Below are positions 1-9,027 of a stretch of DNA of 64,000 nucleotides, in pieces. The stretch's first letter is position 1; each line of letters begins with the position of its first letter. The translations under genes and the position numbers were made by a program. Under the pieces are notes generated by a model. It was not told the DNA's origin, did no database searches, and saw only the letters and a list, made by a program, of their open reading frames with translations. The stretch is from Nostoc sp. CHAB 5844 (lineage in GTDB: Bacteria > Cyanobacteriota > Cyanobacteriia > Cyanobacteriales > Nostocaceae): contig NZ_JAIVFW010000020.1 in the NCBI RefSeq assembly GCF_020829595.1, positions 42,442 to 106,441 on the forward strand, read 5' to 3'.

Positions 1-1115
1 AGATAGCAGTATTAGCCGTAAAAACCCGTCAGATGGCACAGGAGCAAAGGTGGTACTGGGGACTGCCAGGATGGCCAGTTGTCAAAGGTTTGAAACTGAT
101 TGGTTATATTGATTTACCATTTGCTGCGCCGAATGCAATTGATGTGACAGTAGGTACTAGATTAGGAAATCCTAGAGGATATAATGATAATCTCAATGAC
201 GATTTGAACCTGCAAACTGTACGTGACAAGTGGTACAATACAGCATGGGATACTTCTTATGGAGATAACTTCTGGAAGCAAACTGCTCAAGGTGGATATG
301 TAGTCGTCAGTTCACGAGCAGAAAATAAAGTGGCATTTATTGATCTCCGCCCTCTGCTGAAGTATTACCGTAAGATACATTTGACTACTCAGGCAAACTT
401 CGATCAAACTAAAAACGAAGGTACAGCTTCTAACCAATGGCCACATACGTTTAGTTATGCACCAGAACAAATACCAGTTGTCTCAAAAGTTCTGACTATC
501 AATCAGCCAACTGCCGTAGCCACAGGAAACAGATGGAACGGTTTCAAAACTCCCAGATCAGAATACAATGGGGAAGTACAGAAGCCTCTTAAAACAGCAT
601 ATATTGCTTCTATGAATGGCACGGTAAGTATGTACAACGTTGAGTCATTAATTCTTCCCAATACTACCGCTGCTGTTCCTGACACTGAGTTTAAATCTTT
701 CCAAGTAGGCAGAAATCCAGTCCAAATGTTTCATGGATTTCATAGTACTTCAAGTGACGATTACTATATAGTAAGCCGTGGAGATCGGTCTATCTATTAT
801 ACTTACTATAATGGTACAGTCAAAGGGATTTTGCGTGATTCCCGCCTTAAAGATCCTGTAGGTGTAGCAGTATCTTTTGACATCGCTGGTTGGGGCGGGA
901 CTGGGCCTAATAAGGCAATGTATAGCTATGTTATGTCAGCGATAGACTTTGGTGGCAAACAAATTGTTGACTACATGGTACAAGACGGGTTTAATTGGAA
1001 TGGGGAACAGATAAAATTTGTCGGACCAAATGGAGAGAACCTGCTATTTATGCATGGATTTTCCAGCCCGGTTAACGGTAATCCATTTATGGCCAACTTT
1101 GACGAGGTCATTTAG
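1..1115 (+). CDS. C-terminal part of a propeller-like protein of unknown function (cut by window edge)
   Basis: The reading frame is open from the first base of the window, so the ATG at 33 is probably internal and the true start lies to the left. About 370 residues are visible. They contain short repeated strand-like segments with many Gly, Asn, Tyr and Ser residues, such as GGYVVVSSRAENKVAFIDL and a later segment AYIASMNGTVSMYNV, which read like blades of a YVTN/WD-type beta-propeller. No enzyme motif is recognised. It converges on the polysaccharide cluster and is separated from it by a strong terminator, so it is probably a separate transcription unit. The function is unknown, and the propeller reading is inference from the strand pattern. 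Confidence 0.7.
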   Translation, partial: IAVLAVKTRQMAQEQRWYWGLPGWPVVKGLKLIGYIDLPFAAPNAIDVTVGTRLGNPRGYNDNLNDDLNLQTVRDKWYNTAWDTSYGDNFWKQTAQGGYVVVSSRAENKVAFIDLRPLLKYYRKIHLTTQANFDQTKNEGTASNQWPHTFSYAPEQIPVVSKVLTINQPTAVATGNRWNGFKTPRSEYNGEVQKPLKTAYIASMNGTVSMYNVESLILPNTTAAVPDTEFKSFQVGRNPVQMFHGFHSTSSDDYYIVSRGDRSIYYTYYNGTVKGILRDSRLKDPVGVAVSFDIAGWGGTGPNKAMYSYVMSAIDFGGKQIVDYMVQDGFNWNGEQIKFVGPNGENLLFMHGFSSPVNGNPFMANFDEVI

Positions 1116-1144
1116 AATCCTATTTCACTATGACGTGAGATAGT

Positions 1145-1196
1145 TTTAGCCAAAACCTTGTACACAAAAATTCTGTACAAGGTTTTTTGGGCTAAA
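1145..1196. terminator. Bidirectional rho-independent terminator
   Basis: A perfect 13-bp stem (1152-1164 with 1174-1186, 9-nt loop) starts with an A-run and ends with a T-run, so it works in both directions. An outer 7-bp stem (1145-1151 with 1190-1196) extends it past a 3-nt bulge. It sits between two converging genes. Confidence 0.85.
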
Positions 1197-1227
1197 TACC
1201 TGCGATTTTGAACGTCACACCATAACA

Positions 1228-2061
1228 TTAATCGTCTCGATTATCTATACTGTTCTCATCCTTACTTTTGTCTGTTTCAAACAGTACTGCATGAGAATCC
1301 TTTTTAGGTCTAATTTGACGAGCAATAGTACGAACCAAATTATCTACTGGATAAAGAACCTTATTCATTACTTCATTTTTGCGACCTCGAAAAGAAGTCA
1401 CATGGTAATAGTTTGTACCATCCGGAGATTCTTCAGTGAAATAGTAAATGTTGATTGATTTACGAGTATCACCATCTGGGGTAATTACCTGACGATGACC
1501 ATGCCATGATTGCTTATCAGTAGCAAAAATCAGCATACGGTTGAAAATTGGCAGTATAGCTACGGATTCAGACATATCTGGTGTCCATAGTTCTAAATGT
1601 CCGCCTTTTTCTTCTGTCCAGTAAGGATTAAGATAGACAAGTAAGTTGAGGCGACGATACCAAAGTTCGACCGGGTGAGAGCTATTGTCAATGTGAACAT
1701 TTAAGAAACTACCGTTAGCACCCTGAGCAAGTCCAGATGCGTACAGCTTCGGGTCAGCTTTTAAATTAGGAATATCTGTGATTTGCGACAGAATTTTCAG
1801 AAGGCGCGGCGATTGCAAATGTTCAAAAATTATTTCACTAAATATGAAATTAAATTTACTGATGTCAGGATCTTGAGCTTTATATTGCCTTATATCTTTG
1901 AGCGTGTCCATTTCTTCCATTTTAGGGAAGACTTGGTAAGCTTGCATTGCTATATCTGGCTCTAAAAAACCATCAATAATTAAATGATTATGTGGTTTAG
2001 CTTCTTGAAAAGACCGAGCATATTTGTCAATATTTCTTTCCAAGAGTTCGTAATTAATCAT
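1228..2061 (-). CDS. 2-oxoglutarate/Fe(II)-dependent oxygenase, prolyl-4-hydroxylase-like
   Basis: This 277-residue protein has the iron-binding facial triad of the 2OG-Fe(II) oxygenase superfamily. H123-x-D125 lies in NVHIDNSS, the distal histidine is H187 (or H189) in WHGHRQV, and R200 in DTRKSINIYY would bind 2-oxoglutarate. The double-stranded beta-helix core spans about residues 100-215, and a basic C-terminal tail of about 60 residues follows. It is the last gene of the long minus-strand polysaccharide train, 23 bp after the GT2 gene, which suggests it hydroxylates a sugar, a lipid carrier or an attached group. The fold assignment is strong; the substrate is unknown. Confidence 0.85.
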   Translation of the reverse strand: MINYELLERNIDKYARSFQEAKPHNHLIIDGFLEPDIAMQAYQVFPKMEEMDTLKDIRQYKAQDPDISKFNFIFSEIIFEHLQSPRLLKILSQITDIPNLKADPKLYASGLAQGANGSFLNVHIDNSSHPVELWYRRLNLLVYLNPYWTEEKGGHLELWTPDMSESVAILPIFNRMLIFATDKQSWHGHRQVITPDGDTRKSINIYYFTEESPDGTNYYHVTSFRGRKNEVMNKVLYPVDNLVRTIARQIRPKKDSHAVLFETDKSKDENSIDNRDD

Positions 2062-2084
2062 TTTTTATCCCTCTCCTAGTTAAT

Positions 2085-2855
2085 TTACTGTTTATTTGTG
2101 AATTCTTCGTGTATTAAATTAATAGCAAGTATTAGTTCAGCAAGAGTTCTTTGAAAGGCATAATACCAACCACGCCATCCATCAAAAATACCACCTTTAA
2201 CAATTAAGCAGTAGATGAGGATGAGTAAGGGTGCAAGTAATTTCGTACGGCGCACTCGTTCTACAAAACTCAATTGTTCTAAAGGAGTTTCGAGTAACTT
2301 TTTTGTTTCCAATGCTGAATATTTTATTTCTGAGCTAAACCATCTACTGACATGTTTGCGATCATCGTGATAAATGTAGCTGGAAAGCTGTGCAGAATTG
2401 CCTTCTACCCAAACCTTATGAGCATGGCCATCTTCTTTATAAATAGCTTTTTCTCTTTTATAGAGAACCTTCCTAGGTGGAAGTAAAGTACCACTTAGAG
2501 GTTTGCCAAAAACACAGTATTTGAACCTAACGCTGTAGCTGTGTATGTTAGTTTCTTCTGGCAGTGTTTGAATTTCTTGAATTAACTCTTCAGTTAAGAC
2601 ATAATCAGCATCTAGTGATAGTACCCATTCAGATGTAATTTTTTCTAGCCCATAGTTACACTGACCAGCAAAGGAATCAAATTGTTTTTGAAAAATTTGT
2701 ACTTGAGGATAGGAACATAAAATTTCTAGAGTCTGATCTGTGCTGAAACTGTCAATGACAACAATCTGTTTTGCCCAGATAAGTTTTTTAAGGGTACGCT
2801 CAATATTAGGTGCTTCATTGTAAGTAAGAATAAGTGGAGTAATTTTTTCTAACAT
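2085..2855 (-). CDS. Family 2 glycosyltransferase, WaaE/KdtX-like
   Basis: A GT2 (GT-A fold) transferase starting with the typical TPLILTYNEAPNI nucleotide-sugar segment, with the metal-binding DAD motif at about residues 82-84. The C-terminal part has one hydrophobic segment followed by FDGWRGWYYAFQRTLAE, which is characteristic of bacterial lipopolysaccharide-core-type GT2 proteins. The ATG at 2855 is preferred over the TTG five codons upstream because relatives begin a few residues before the ITPLIL strand. It probably adds one sugar to the polysaccharide or its lipid anchor on the cytoplasmic side of the membrane. The acceptor cannot be read from the sequence. Confidence 0.85.
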   Translation of the reverse strand: MLEKITPLILTYNEAPNIERTLKKLIWAKQIVVIDSFSTDQTLEILCSYPQVQIFQKQFDSFAGQCNYGLEKITSEWVLSLDADYVLTEELIQEIQTLPEETNIHSYSVRFKYCVFGKPLSGTLLPPRKVLYKREKAIYKEDGHAHKVWVEGNSAQLSSYIYHDDRKHVSRWFSSEIKYSALETKKLLETPLEQLSFVERVRRTKLLAPLLILIYCLIVKGGIFDGWRGWYYAFQRTLAELILAINLIHEEFTNKQ

Positions 2856-2906
2856 ACATAATAAATCCAAATATTATTATAGCTAATGCGATTATTGATT
2901 TACATA

Positions 2907-3896
2907 TTAAGAACAAGCTGATAACTGACCAGCAACACATAATTGCTGAAATAGTAAATTAGCTATTGCCTGATTTCCTGCTTCATTCAGATGTACCTCA
3001 TCTCGAAAATATGTTTTTACTGTTGTCTTTGGTAAGCTTGACCAAGCCACTTGAGCATCAATTACAGTAACATTTAGAGATTTGAGTTTCTGCATTAATT
3101 CGAATTTATATTCAGGTGGGTTATTAGTGGGTTCTAAATTCCAAACTTCAGGTATAAACATGACAAAAATTGGAATTTTTTTGACACGACATAGCTTAAC
3201 AATAGATTCTAAATATTGCATATTTTGTTGGAATTGGTGCTTGGGTTCAGCAGATGAAGGCGTTGGTGGAAAATCAGGAGAGAGAGAATTTTTTTGAAAA
3301 AACCCTAATAAGCTTGGCCAAGCGTAACGAATCCAAGCTTCCTGAATTGCTAGTAATGGACGATGAGTAGGAAAAGCAGGGTTACGCCCCACAGGAGAAC
3401 TAGTGCTAGTCGGCTGAACCAGATCGTTAGTGCCAATCTCTAAAATAACAGCATCACTTTGAAAGATGCCGAATTTGTTCAAATATCCTAATTGGTTGCC
3501 AATTCCCCATGAGCCAGCAGAGGCGTTGAGTACTTCGGCTCGATGTCCACTGGCCGATAATTTAGACTGAAAAATTTCAGTGATTGTTTGCTGCTGATCG
3601 GTAGGATTACCACCATTGAGAACTGAATCACCTGTCATTAAAATTCTCAATACGCCCTTAGGCTTTTGTATAGTAATTTGCTCTGAGCGTTGGGAATACT
3701 GATTGTACTCTATTTTTTTGCCAAAACGAAAAACTTTTTGATTCGGTTGAAAGCGATAGCCTGTATCAGGATCGGCTTGCGATAAAATTGGATTTCCTAA
3801 TCCAAATAAAAGTCTTAGAGAAATTTCAATAGCTACTAAAGTAACTATCATAAAGATAAATATTTTATTTTTTAAAAAATTATATTTTTTTCTCAT
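2907..3896 (-). CDS. Membrane-anchored SGNH/GDSL-family hydrolase
   Basis: The N-terminus has a single membrane helix (about residues 12-33), so the catalytic domain is outside the cytoplasm. The SGNH blocks are visible in order: GDS (nucleophile Ser about residue 91), an Asn in VLNASAGS (about 124), GTND (about 155-158) and the D-x-x-H of DEVHLNEAG near residues 299-302. Enzymes of this group add or remove acyl groups, commonly acetyl, on polysaccharides. The ATG at 3896 is chosen over the TTG one codon earlier. Lying inside the polysaccharide cluster, it is most simply an O-acetylation editing enzyme. A lipase or thioesterase role is possible but less likely. Confidence 0.85.
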   Translation of the reverse strand: MRKKYNFLKNKIFIFMIVTLVAIEISLRLLFGLGNPILSQADPDTGYRFQPNQKVFRFGKKIEYNQYSQRSEQITIQKPKGVLRILMTGDSVLNGGNPTDQQQTITEIFQSKLSASGHRAEVLNASAGSWGIGNQLGYLNKFGIFQSDAVILEIGTNDLVQPTSTSSPVGRNPAFPTHRPLLAIQEAWIRYAWPSLLGFFQKNSLSPDFPPTPSSAEPKHQFQQNMQYLESIVKLCRVKKIPIFVMFIPEVWNLEPTNNPPEYKFELMQKLKSLNVTVIDAQVAWSSLPKTTVKTYFRDEVHLNEAGNQAIANLLFQQLCVAGQLSACS

Positions 3897-3955
3897 CAAT
3901 TTTTTAGTGAAGTTTAAGAATAATTTTCCTATTTAGTTAATATTTGAACATTAAC

Positions 3956-4636
3956 TCAAAAATTATGTTGTGGTTTTCTCGCTTCTAAAATAACAGTATG
4001 CGGACAGTAAAGATCTGACTCTGGTTCTAAATGAAGAACTTTTGAATCAATCCCAAGCTCTGAAAAATTAGTTTCCTTAGAAGGAATACAAAAATTAATA
4101 TCGACAAATCCAACCTTAGTAGCTAACTCTGCTAAATAACTTTCATCTAAGGCTGTTAAATGTTCTCCTGCACAGAAAATAAAGTTAGTAAGCCTGCCAC
4201 CAATGCTGTCTCTTCGTTCTGGAAATTCAGAAAACCAAGCAAAATCTTTCTCTAGATACTTGCGACAAGCATTGCCCAGATGCGGAACACCAATTCTTAT
4301 ACCTCCTCCTGAGCGTAAAGCCTTAAACATCTCTTCAAACTTTTTTTGTAAAAGTGAGTCAGGCAAGTGTTCTAAAACATGGTGAGAATAAAATATATCT
4401 ACCGAGCCATCACGAAAAGGAAGAGGAGAATTAAGGTCTGCCCACAAATCAATCTTTGAGGTTAAAAAATTAGCATCTAAGTTAACCCAACCAGGCAAAT
4501 AGTTTTGTTGTCCTGGCCCAAGATGAACCTTTAAACCTGATGTAGGACATTTAATAGTTTTATATAACCAACCATTAAAGTGCATTGGGTACTGAAGGAG
4601 AAAGTAATAAAAGGATTTTAATGCTCTTGGTATCAT
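3956..4636 (-). CDS. Class I SAM-dependent methyltransferase
   Basis: A 226-residue protein with the degenerate motif I HLGPGQQNYLPGWVNLD near residues 38-54, the acidic motif WADLNSPLPF, and the HHVLEHLPD segment common to small methyltransferases encoded in polysaccharide loci. SAM would bind at motif I. It lies 22 bp upstream of a stop-start boundary with the GT4 gene and shares the strand of the whole cluster. It could methylate a sugar hydroxyl; the target is not readable. Some members of this group are poor methyltransferases, so the catalytic claim is moderate. Confidence 0.75.
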   Translation of the reverse strand: MIPRALKSFYYFLLQYPMHFNGWLYKTIKCPTSGLKVHLGPGQQNYLPGWVNLDANFLTSKIDLWADLNSPLPFRDGSVDIFYSHHVLEHLPDSLLQKKFEEMFKALRSGGGIRIGVPHLGNACRKYLEKDFAWFSEFPERRDSIGGRLTNFIFCAGEHLTALDESYLAELATKVGFVDINFCIPSKETNFSELGIDSKVLHLEPESDLYCPHTVILEARKPQHNF

Positions 4637-4658
4637 AGGAAACTCCTGTTAGCTATAT

Positions 4659-5846
4659 CTAAAATATACTTTTTTGTTTATTGAGAATTTTTGTGTATAT
4701 TTGAATCATTTGACAAGTAATCTTTTCCCAAGTGTATTTATCTAAGATAAATTGACGAGCGCGATCGCCCATCTGTTTAGCCAATAAAGGATAATTGAGG
4801 CAATCATCAATAGCATTAGCGATCTCTAGTACATTTTGGGGGGTAACATAACCAAGTTTATGCTGTTCAACTACAGAAGCCAATGCCACACCAGGGGTCA
4901 CAATCACAGGAAGACCTGCTGCTAAAGCTTCTAATACTGCTACACCAAAGTTTTCTGAGTGAGAGGTGAGGACAAATAAATCTGAACCTTGTAGGAATAA
5001 GTTTTTGCTCTCACCTTCTAAAAATCCAGCAAAATGGGTGCGATCGCCAATACCTGCTGAGTCAACCAAAGACTCAAGTTCATCCTTGTATTCTGAAGAA
5101 CCACTACCTACTACAACAAAGGTAAAGCGATGATGATTCAGTTTACCAAGGGCTGGAATTAAATATTCCAGTCCTTTTTTAGGATGTAAACGGGACAAAA
5201 ATAAAATGATTGGTTGATCAAGAGGAAGATTCAGGTGTTGGCGCAGACTAATACGAACATTAGGGATAGCAGGAGGTATCAAGAGTCCGTGAGGTAAGAC
5301 AAAGCCAGGAACTCCTAAATTCAGACGATTAGTTTCTTGCTGTTCTAGTTCAGAAGTGAAATGAATTGCTTGACTATGTTGAAGATTGGCTCTTTCAATT
5401 AAATCTAGATAAATTTGTTTTTTCCTAGCACTTTGTTGGAGTGACCATTCACACAGTTGTCCTAAAGGGCGAACAATATATGGAACTCCTTTTAATCGAG
5501 CGATCGCCATCGCTGCTGTCGAAGTATAAGAAAAAATAGCATGGATGTGTAGCAAGTCATATTTGCTAACATTTTGCCATAACCATGTAGTAAATTTACT
5601 AGAAAAAGCAAACTCTCGGATGGAATGAATCTGAGGAGAAAAGCGGGGAAAAAACTGAACCGGAACTTCCTTGTATTCTATCAGCTGACATAAAGGCACA
5701 TCTAATAAATCAACTCCATTATCATTAGTTGTGACAATTTCTGCATCAACATTAAAATTGCCCAGTTCTTTGACTATCTCTTGTACTGCTTGACTGGGGC
5801 CACCTCTGACTGAGGCTACAGAGGGAATCACATGAAGAATTTTCAT
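4659..5846 (-). CDS. Family 4 glycosyltransferase
   Basis: This 395-residue GT-B enzyme opens with MKILHVIPSVASVRGGPSQAV, where the Gly-Gly loop contacts the acceptor. The C-terminal Rossmann domain starts with IILFLSRLHPKKGLEYL (about residue 215) and carries the E-x7-E element SENFGVAVLEALAAGLPVIV near residues 297-316. It is a cytoplasmic retaining transferase using a nucleotide sugar. It sits between a methyltransferase gene and the asparagine synthase gene on the same strand. The donor and linkage are unknown. Confidence 0.88.
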   Translation of the reverse strand: MKILHVIPSVASVRGGPSQAVQEIVKELGNFNVDAEIVTTNDNGVDLLDVPLCQLIEYKEVPVQFFPRFSPQIHSIREFAFSSKFTTWLWQNVSKYDLLHIHAIFSYTSTAAMAIARLKGVPYIVRPLGQLCEWSLQQSARKKQIYLDLIERANLQHSQAIHFTSELEQQETNRLNLGVPGFVLPHGLLIPPAIPNVRISLRQHLNLPLDQPIILFLSRLHPKKGLEYLIPALGKLNHHRFTFVVVGSGSSEYKDELESLVDSAGIGDRTHFAGFLEGESKNLFLQGSDLFVLTSHSENFGVAVLEALAAGLPVIVTPGVALASVVEQHKLGYVTPQNVLEIANAIDDCLNYPLLAKQMGDRARQFILDKYTWEKITCQMIQIYTKILNKQKSIF

Positions 5847-5970
5847 GTTGTTATTTGTACCTCATAGTACTCTTAAACCAATTTACTTAGCAGTACACTA
5901 CAAATTTATTAAAATCTTGTGTTGAATGCAAATTTACTAATTTAATTAATTTTACATTCAAGAATAAGTA

Positions 5971-7800
5971 TTATTGATTAATTTGTTGCCACCAGTAATT
6001 TAGGATGGCTAAACTCCAACGCCGATACCAAAGTTTAGTATCAACTCCTGCATCAAATTTCGGGACGTTAAAATATTCTTGCCAATCTTGTTCTAACCAT
6101 TTTTGAAAAGGAAATGAAAACCCGCGTTTGGGAAGGTTAATCAACCAACTGGGTAATTCAGGAACAGATTTAATTAAAGATTGTTTTTTATATTCGAGAC
6201 GTATTTTGCTAGGAATCGCAGCAATAGTTTCTAGTAAAACCTTATCAACTAAAGGAACTCTTAACTCTAATGCCCACGCCATACTCATCACATCACTGTC
6301 TCGCAATAACTGGTTACGCATATAGCAGCTAAGTTCTAACAGACTGACTTCATCTTCTAAAGACGGAATATTAGTAGTATATTTAGCCGTTTTTGGAGAA
6401 ACACAGCTTTCCCAATTGAAAGCGGCAATTAAAGAATTTGATGAGGAATATTTTAAGTAATGTTGAATAATTCTGTGAGCTTCTTTGTAGGAAAAAATGC
6501 CTCTATAACTACCATAAGCTGCTGTAGTTGTTGGCTGTTGGGCTAAAAAGTCTCCTAGACGCTTTTGTTGCGGAGATTTGCCCCAAGATGCTAATGCCTT
6601 ACCTAAACTACTAGTTACAGGTTGAATTTTTTGGAGTTGCTGTCCCCAACGAACCATTTTTGGTACTTGTTGAAAGCTTTTATAACCCCCAAATAATTCA
6701 TCTCCTCCTAATCCCGATAAAACTACTTTTGTGCCATCTTGGTGGGCTACTTGAGATACACAAAAAGTATTAAAGCCATCTATACTTGGTTGGTCAATAC
6801 TTTGGAAAAACTGTGGCAATAAATCTCGCCCCAAAGATGCTGTAATTTTATATTCTGTATGCTGAGTATCAAATACATTAGCTATTTTTTGAGCGGTTTC
6901 CCCTTCATTCCATTCATTTTCTTCAAAAGCAATGGAGTAAGTACGTAACTTACCTTTTTGGGTTTGACGTGCTAAAGCAACCACAGAAGTTGAGTCAATA
7001 CCACCACTAAGAAATATACCTACTGGTACATCACTGACAAAATGGTGTTGAATCGAATCAATCAGAGCATTTCTAATCTTCTCATTGGCATCTGGCAAGG
7101 AGATTGCTTCTGGAGTAAAATCAAATTGCCAATATTGTTTTTGATTAATTTGACCAGCGTGCCAATGTAAATAATGGCCGGCACTTAAGCTGTAGATTCC
7201 TTCAATTAAAGTGTTTGGCTCAGGAACTGAACCACTTATTAAGTAGCCATACAATCCCTCCATACTCATGTTCATAGCAGGTAAACGAGATGCAAGGATG
7301 GCTCTAAGTTCTGAAGCAAAAACTAAGGTTGAGCCTGATTGCCAATAATACAGTGGCTTGATCCCTAAAGGATCACGAGCTAAAAAACAAGTTTTTGCAA
7401 TATCATCCCAAATCGCAAAAGCAAACATACCACGGAAATAGTGGACACAATCAGAACCTACTCTTTGGTAAAGTTTGAGGATTACTTCTGTGTCGGTTTG
7501 TGATTGAAACTGCTCCCCTTGGGTGATGAGATCCTGGCGGATTTTTTCAAAGTTATAAATCTCACCGTTGAAAACAATCCAGTAACGCCCATCAGGAGTA
7601 GTCATGGGCTGGTGTCCGGCAAAACTGAGGTCGAGAATTGCTAAACGAGTATGAGCGAGGGCTGCTTGTTGTTCTTTGGCAATATAAATGCCCGAATCAT
7701 CAGGGCCACGATGTCGTAGAGCCGCTTGCATTCCCTGAATGATGGTTTGCAAGTGATCTTGATACTGATTAACTGTCAGAATTCCAGCAATACCACACAT
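5971..7800 (-). CDS. asnB: Asparagine synthase (glutamine-hydrolysing), AsnB type
   Basis: A complete 609-residue class II amidotransferase. The start is MCGIAGIL, so Cys2 becomes the N-terminal nucleophile that releases ammonia from glutamine. The synthetase half has the pyrophosphate-loop motif FLSGGIDSTSVVAL near residues 264-277, which activates a carboxylate with ATP. The gene is 8 bp from the upstream GT4 gene, inside the polysaccharide operon. AsnB-like proteins in such loci often amidate uronic acids or amino-acid substituents instead of making free asparagine. The enzyme class is clear from sequence, while a role in decorating the polymer is inference from context. Confidence 0.92.
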   Translation of the reverse strand: MCGIAGILTVNQYQDHLQTIIQGMQAALRHRGPDDSGIYIAKEQQAALAHTRLAILDLSFAGHQPMTTPDGRYWIVFNGEIYNFEKIRQDLITQGEQFQSQTDTEVILKLYQRVGSDCVHYFRGMFAFAIWDDIAKTCFLARDPLGIKPLYYWQSGSTLVFASELRAILASRLPAMNMSMEGLYGYLISGSVPEPNTLIEGIYSLSAGHYLHWHAGQINQKQYWQFDFTPEAISLPDANEKIRNALIDSIQHHFVSDVPVGIFLSGGIDSTSVVALARQTQKGKLRTYSIAFEENEWNEGETAQKIANVFDTQHTEYKITASLGRDLLPQFFQSIDQPSIDGFNTFCVSQVAHQDGTKVVLSGLGGDELFGGYKSFQQVPKMVRWGQQLQKIQPVTSSLGKALASWGKSPQQKRLGDFLAQQPTTTAAYGSYRGIFSYKEAHRIIQHYLKYSSSNSLIAAFNWESCVSPKTAKYTTNIPSLEDEVSLLELSCYMRNQLLRDSDVMSMAWALELRVPLVDKVLLETIAAIPSKIRLEYKKQSLIKSVPELPSWLINLPKRGFSFPFQKWLEQDWQEYFNVPKFDAGVDTKLWYRRWSLAILNYWWQQINQ

Positions 7801-7808
7801 TTAAAGTA

Positions 7809-8957
7809 TTAGCTCCTTACACTTGCCTGGAAATATTCATTCAAATAGCTAGACAGAGTTGCTTGAAAACGCTCATATCCAAAAGTATCAATCACTTGAG
7901 AACGCAACGCTTGCGGTTGATACATTAAAGCATTGGCATAAGTACCTTGTAAAATTTGCACCAGTGTTTGAGCAATTTCTGCTGTATCATCCGGATTCAC
8001 TAATGCTCCCAATTCACCATGACAAAGGGCATCTATTGCACCATCTTGGTTTCCACCCAGTGTGGGCTTACCACAAGCTAAAGCTTCCAGGTAGACAATC
8101 CCAAAACCCTCGCCTTTACTTGGCATAGCAAATACATCACACAAGTTATAGTGAGGAACAAGTTCTTCATCTGGAATAAATCCAGTTAGAGTTACACATT
8201 CTTGTAAATTGAGACTTTGCACTAATTGCTCAATTCGAGGGCGGTCATCGCCTTTACCAACTATTAAATAGTGAACGTTGGGAATTTGCTGTTTGATGTG
8301 GGGTAATGCTCGAATAACTTGATCGTAACCTTTGTAACCTTCACTGCTAGATAGCCGAGCTACTGTTAATATGATCGGTTGATTAGGGTCTAAACTGTAC
8401 CGTTCAAGTAAGTGTTTTGATTTGGGAGCAATCTCAAACCGAGATGGCTCAAAAGTAACAGGTAAAAGGGAAATTAAATTAGGATCAATGTTTTGTTCTT
8501 TTAGCAGGCGATCGCGTGTATATCCACTAACTGAAAGTATTTTTGCTGCTGCCTTTAAAGCTTTTTGTTTTAAAGGATTTTTCAAATCCCAAACATCAAT
8601 ACCATGTACTACCACCCAATAGGGAATTCCTGTCAAACGATAAATTCCGTAAGCGACAGGAGCAAAGTTAATATGGCCAGTTAAAATAAGATTCGGGTGT
8701 TCCTTAACAGCACCTAAAATCATGTTTAAAGCAAAATAAATATTTCTGAGAGCATTAGGTGTATTTCCATAAAAATGGAATAATATATTTTTGTAAATAT
8801 GGCTTGCTTTGCCTTCATGCTTGTCAAGCTTGTTATAAACTTCTATTTTTATATCAATAAAATTATCTGTTATAGCTGTTAATAAAGCTTGTAAGTAATT
8901 TTGTATTCCTCCTTTCATCTCAAATATGTTTGGAACCCAAAGATGGAGTTTTAACAT
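7809..8957 (-). CDS. Family 4 glycosyltransferase
   Basis: A 382-residue GT-B enzyme starting MLKLHLWVPNIFEMKGGIQN, with the Gly-Gly acceptor loop. Its C-terminal half begins IILTVARLSSSEGYKGYDQV (about residue 195) and has the E-x7-E motif KGEGFGIVYLEALACGKP near residue 280. HGIDVWDL in the N-terminal domain is common to this group. It is expected to work in the cytoplasm on the lipid-linked repeat unit. Its stop is 8 bp before asnB, so the two are probably co-translated. Confidence 0.88.
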   Translation of the reverse strand: MLKLHLWVPNIFEMKGGIQNYLQALLTAITDNFIDIKIEVYNKLDKHEGKASHIYKNILFHFYGNTPNALRNIYFALNMILGAVKEHPNLILTGHINFAPVAYGIYRLTGIPYWVVVHGIDVWDLKNPLKQKALKAAAKILSVSGYTRDRLLKEQNIDPNLISLLPVTFEPSRFEIAPKSKHLLERYSLDPNQPIILTVARLSSSEGYKGYDQVIRALPHIKQQIPNVHYLIVGKGDDRPRIEQLVQSLNLQECVTLTGFIPDEELVPHYNLCDVFAMPSKGEGFGIVYLEALACGKPTLGGNQDGAIDALCHGELGALVNPDDTAEIAQTLVQILQGTYANALMYQPQALRSQVIDTFGYERFQATLSSYLNEYFQASVRS

Positions 8958-9027
8958 AAATTTTTAAATTTCAAAATCAATAAAGTGTTTAATCAATATT
9001 AGTTAGATATTTTATTAAAATACTAAA

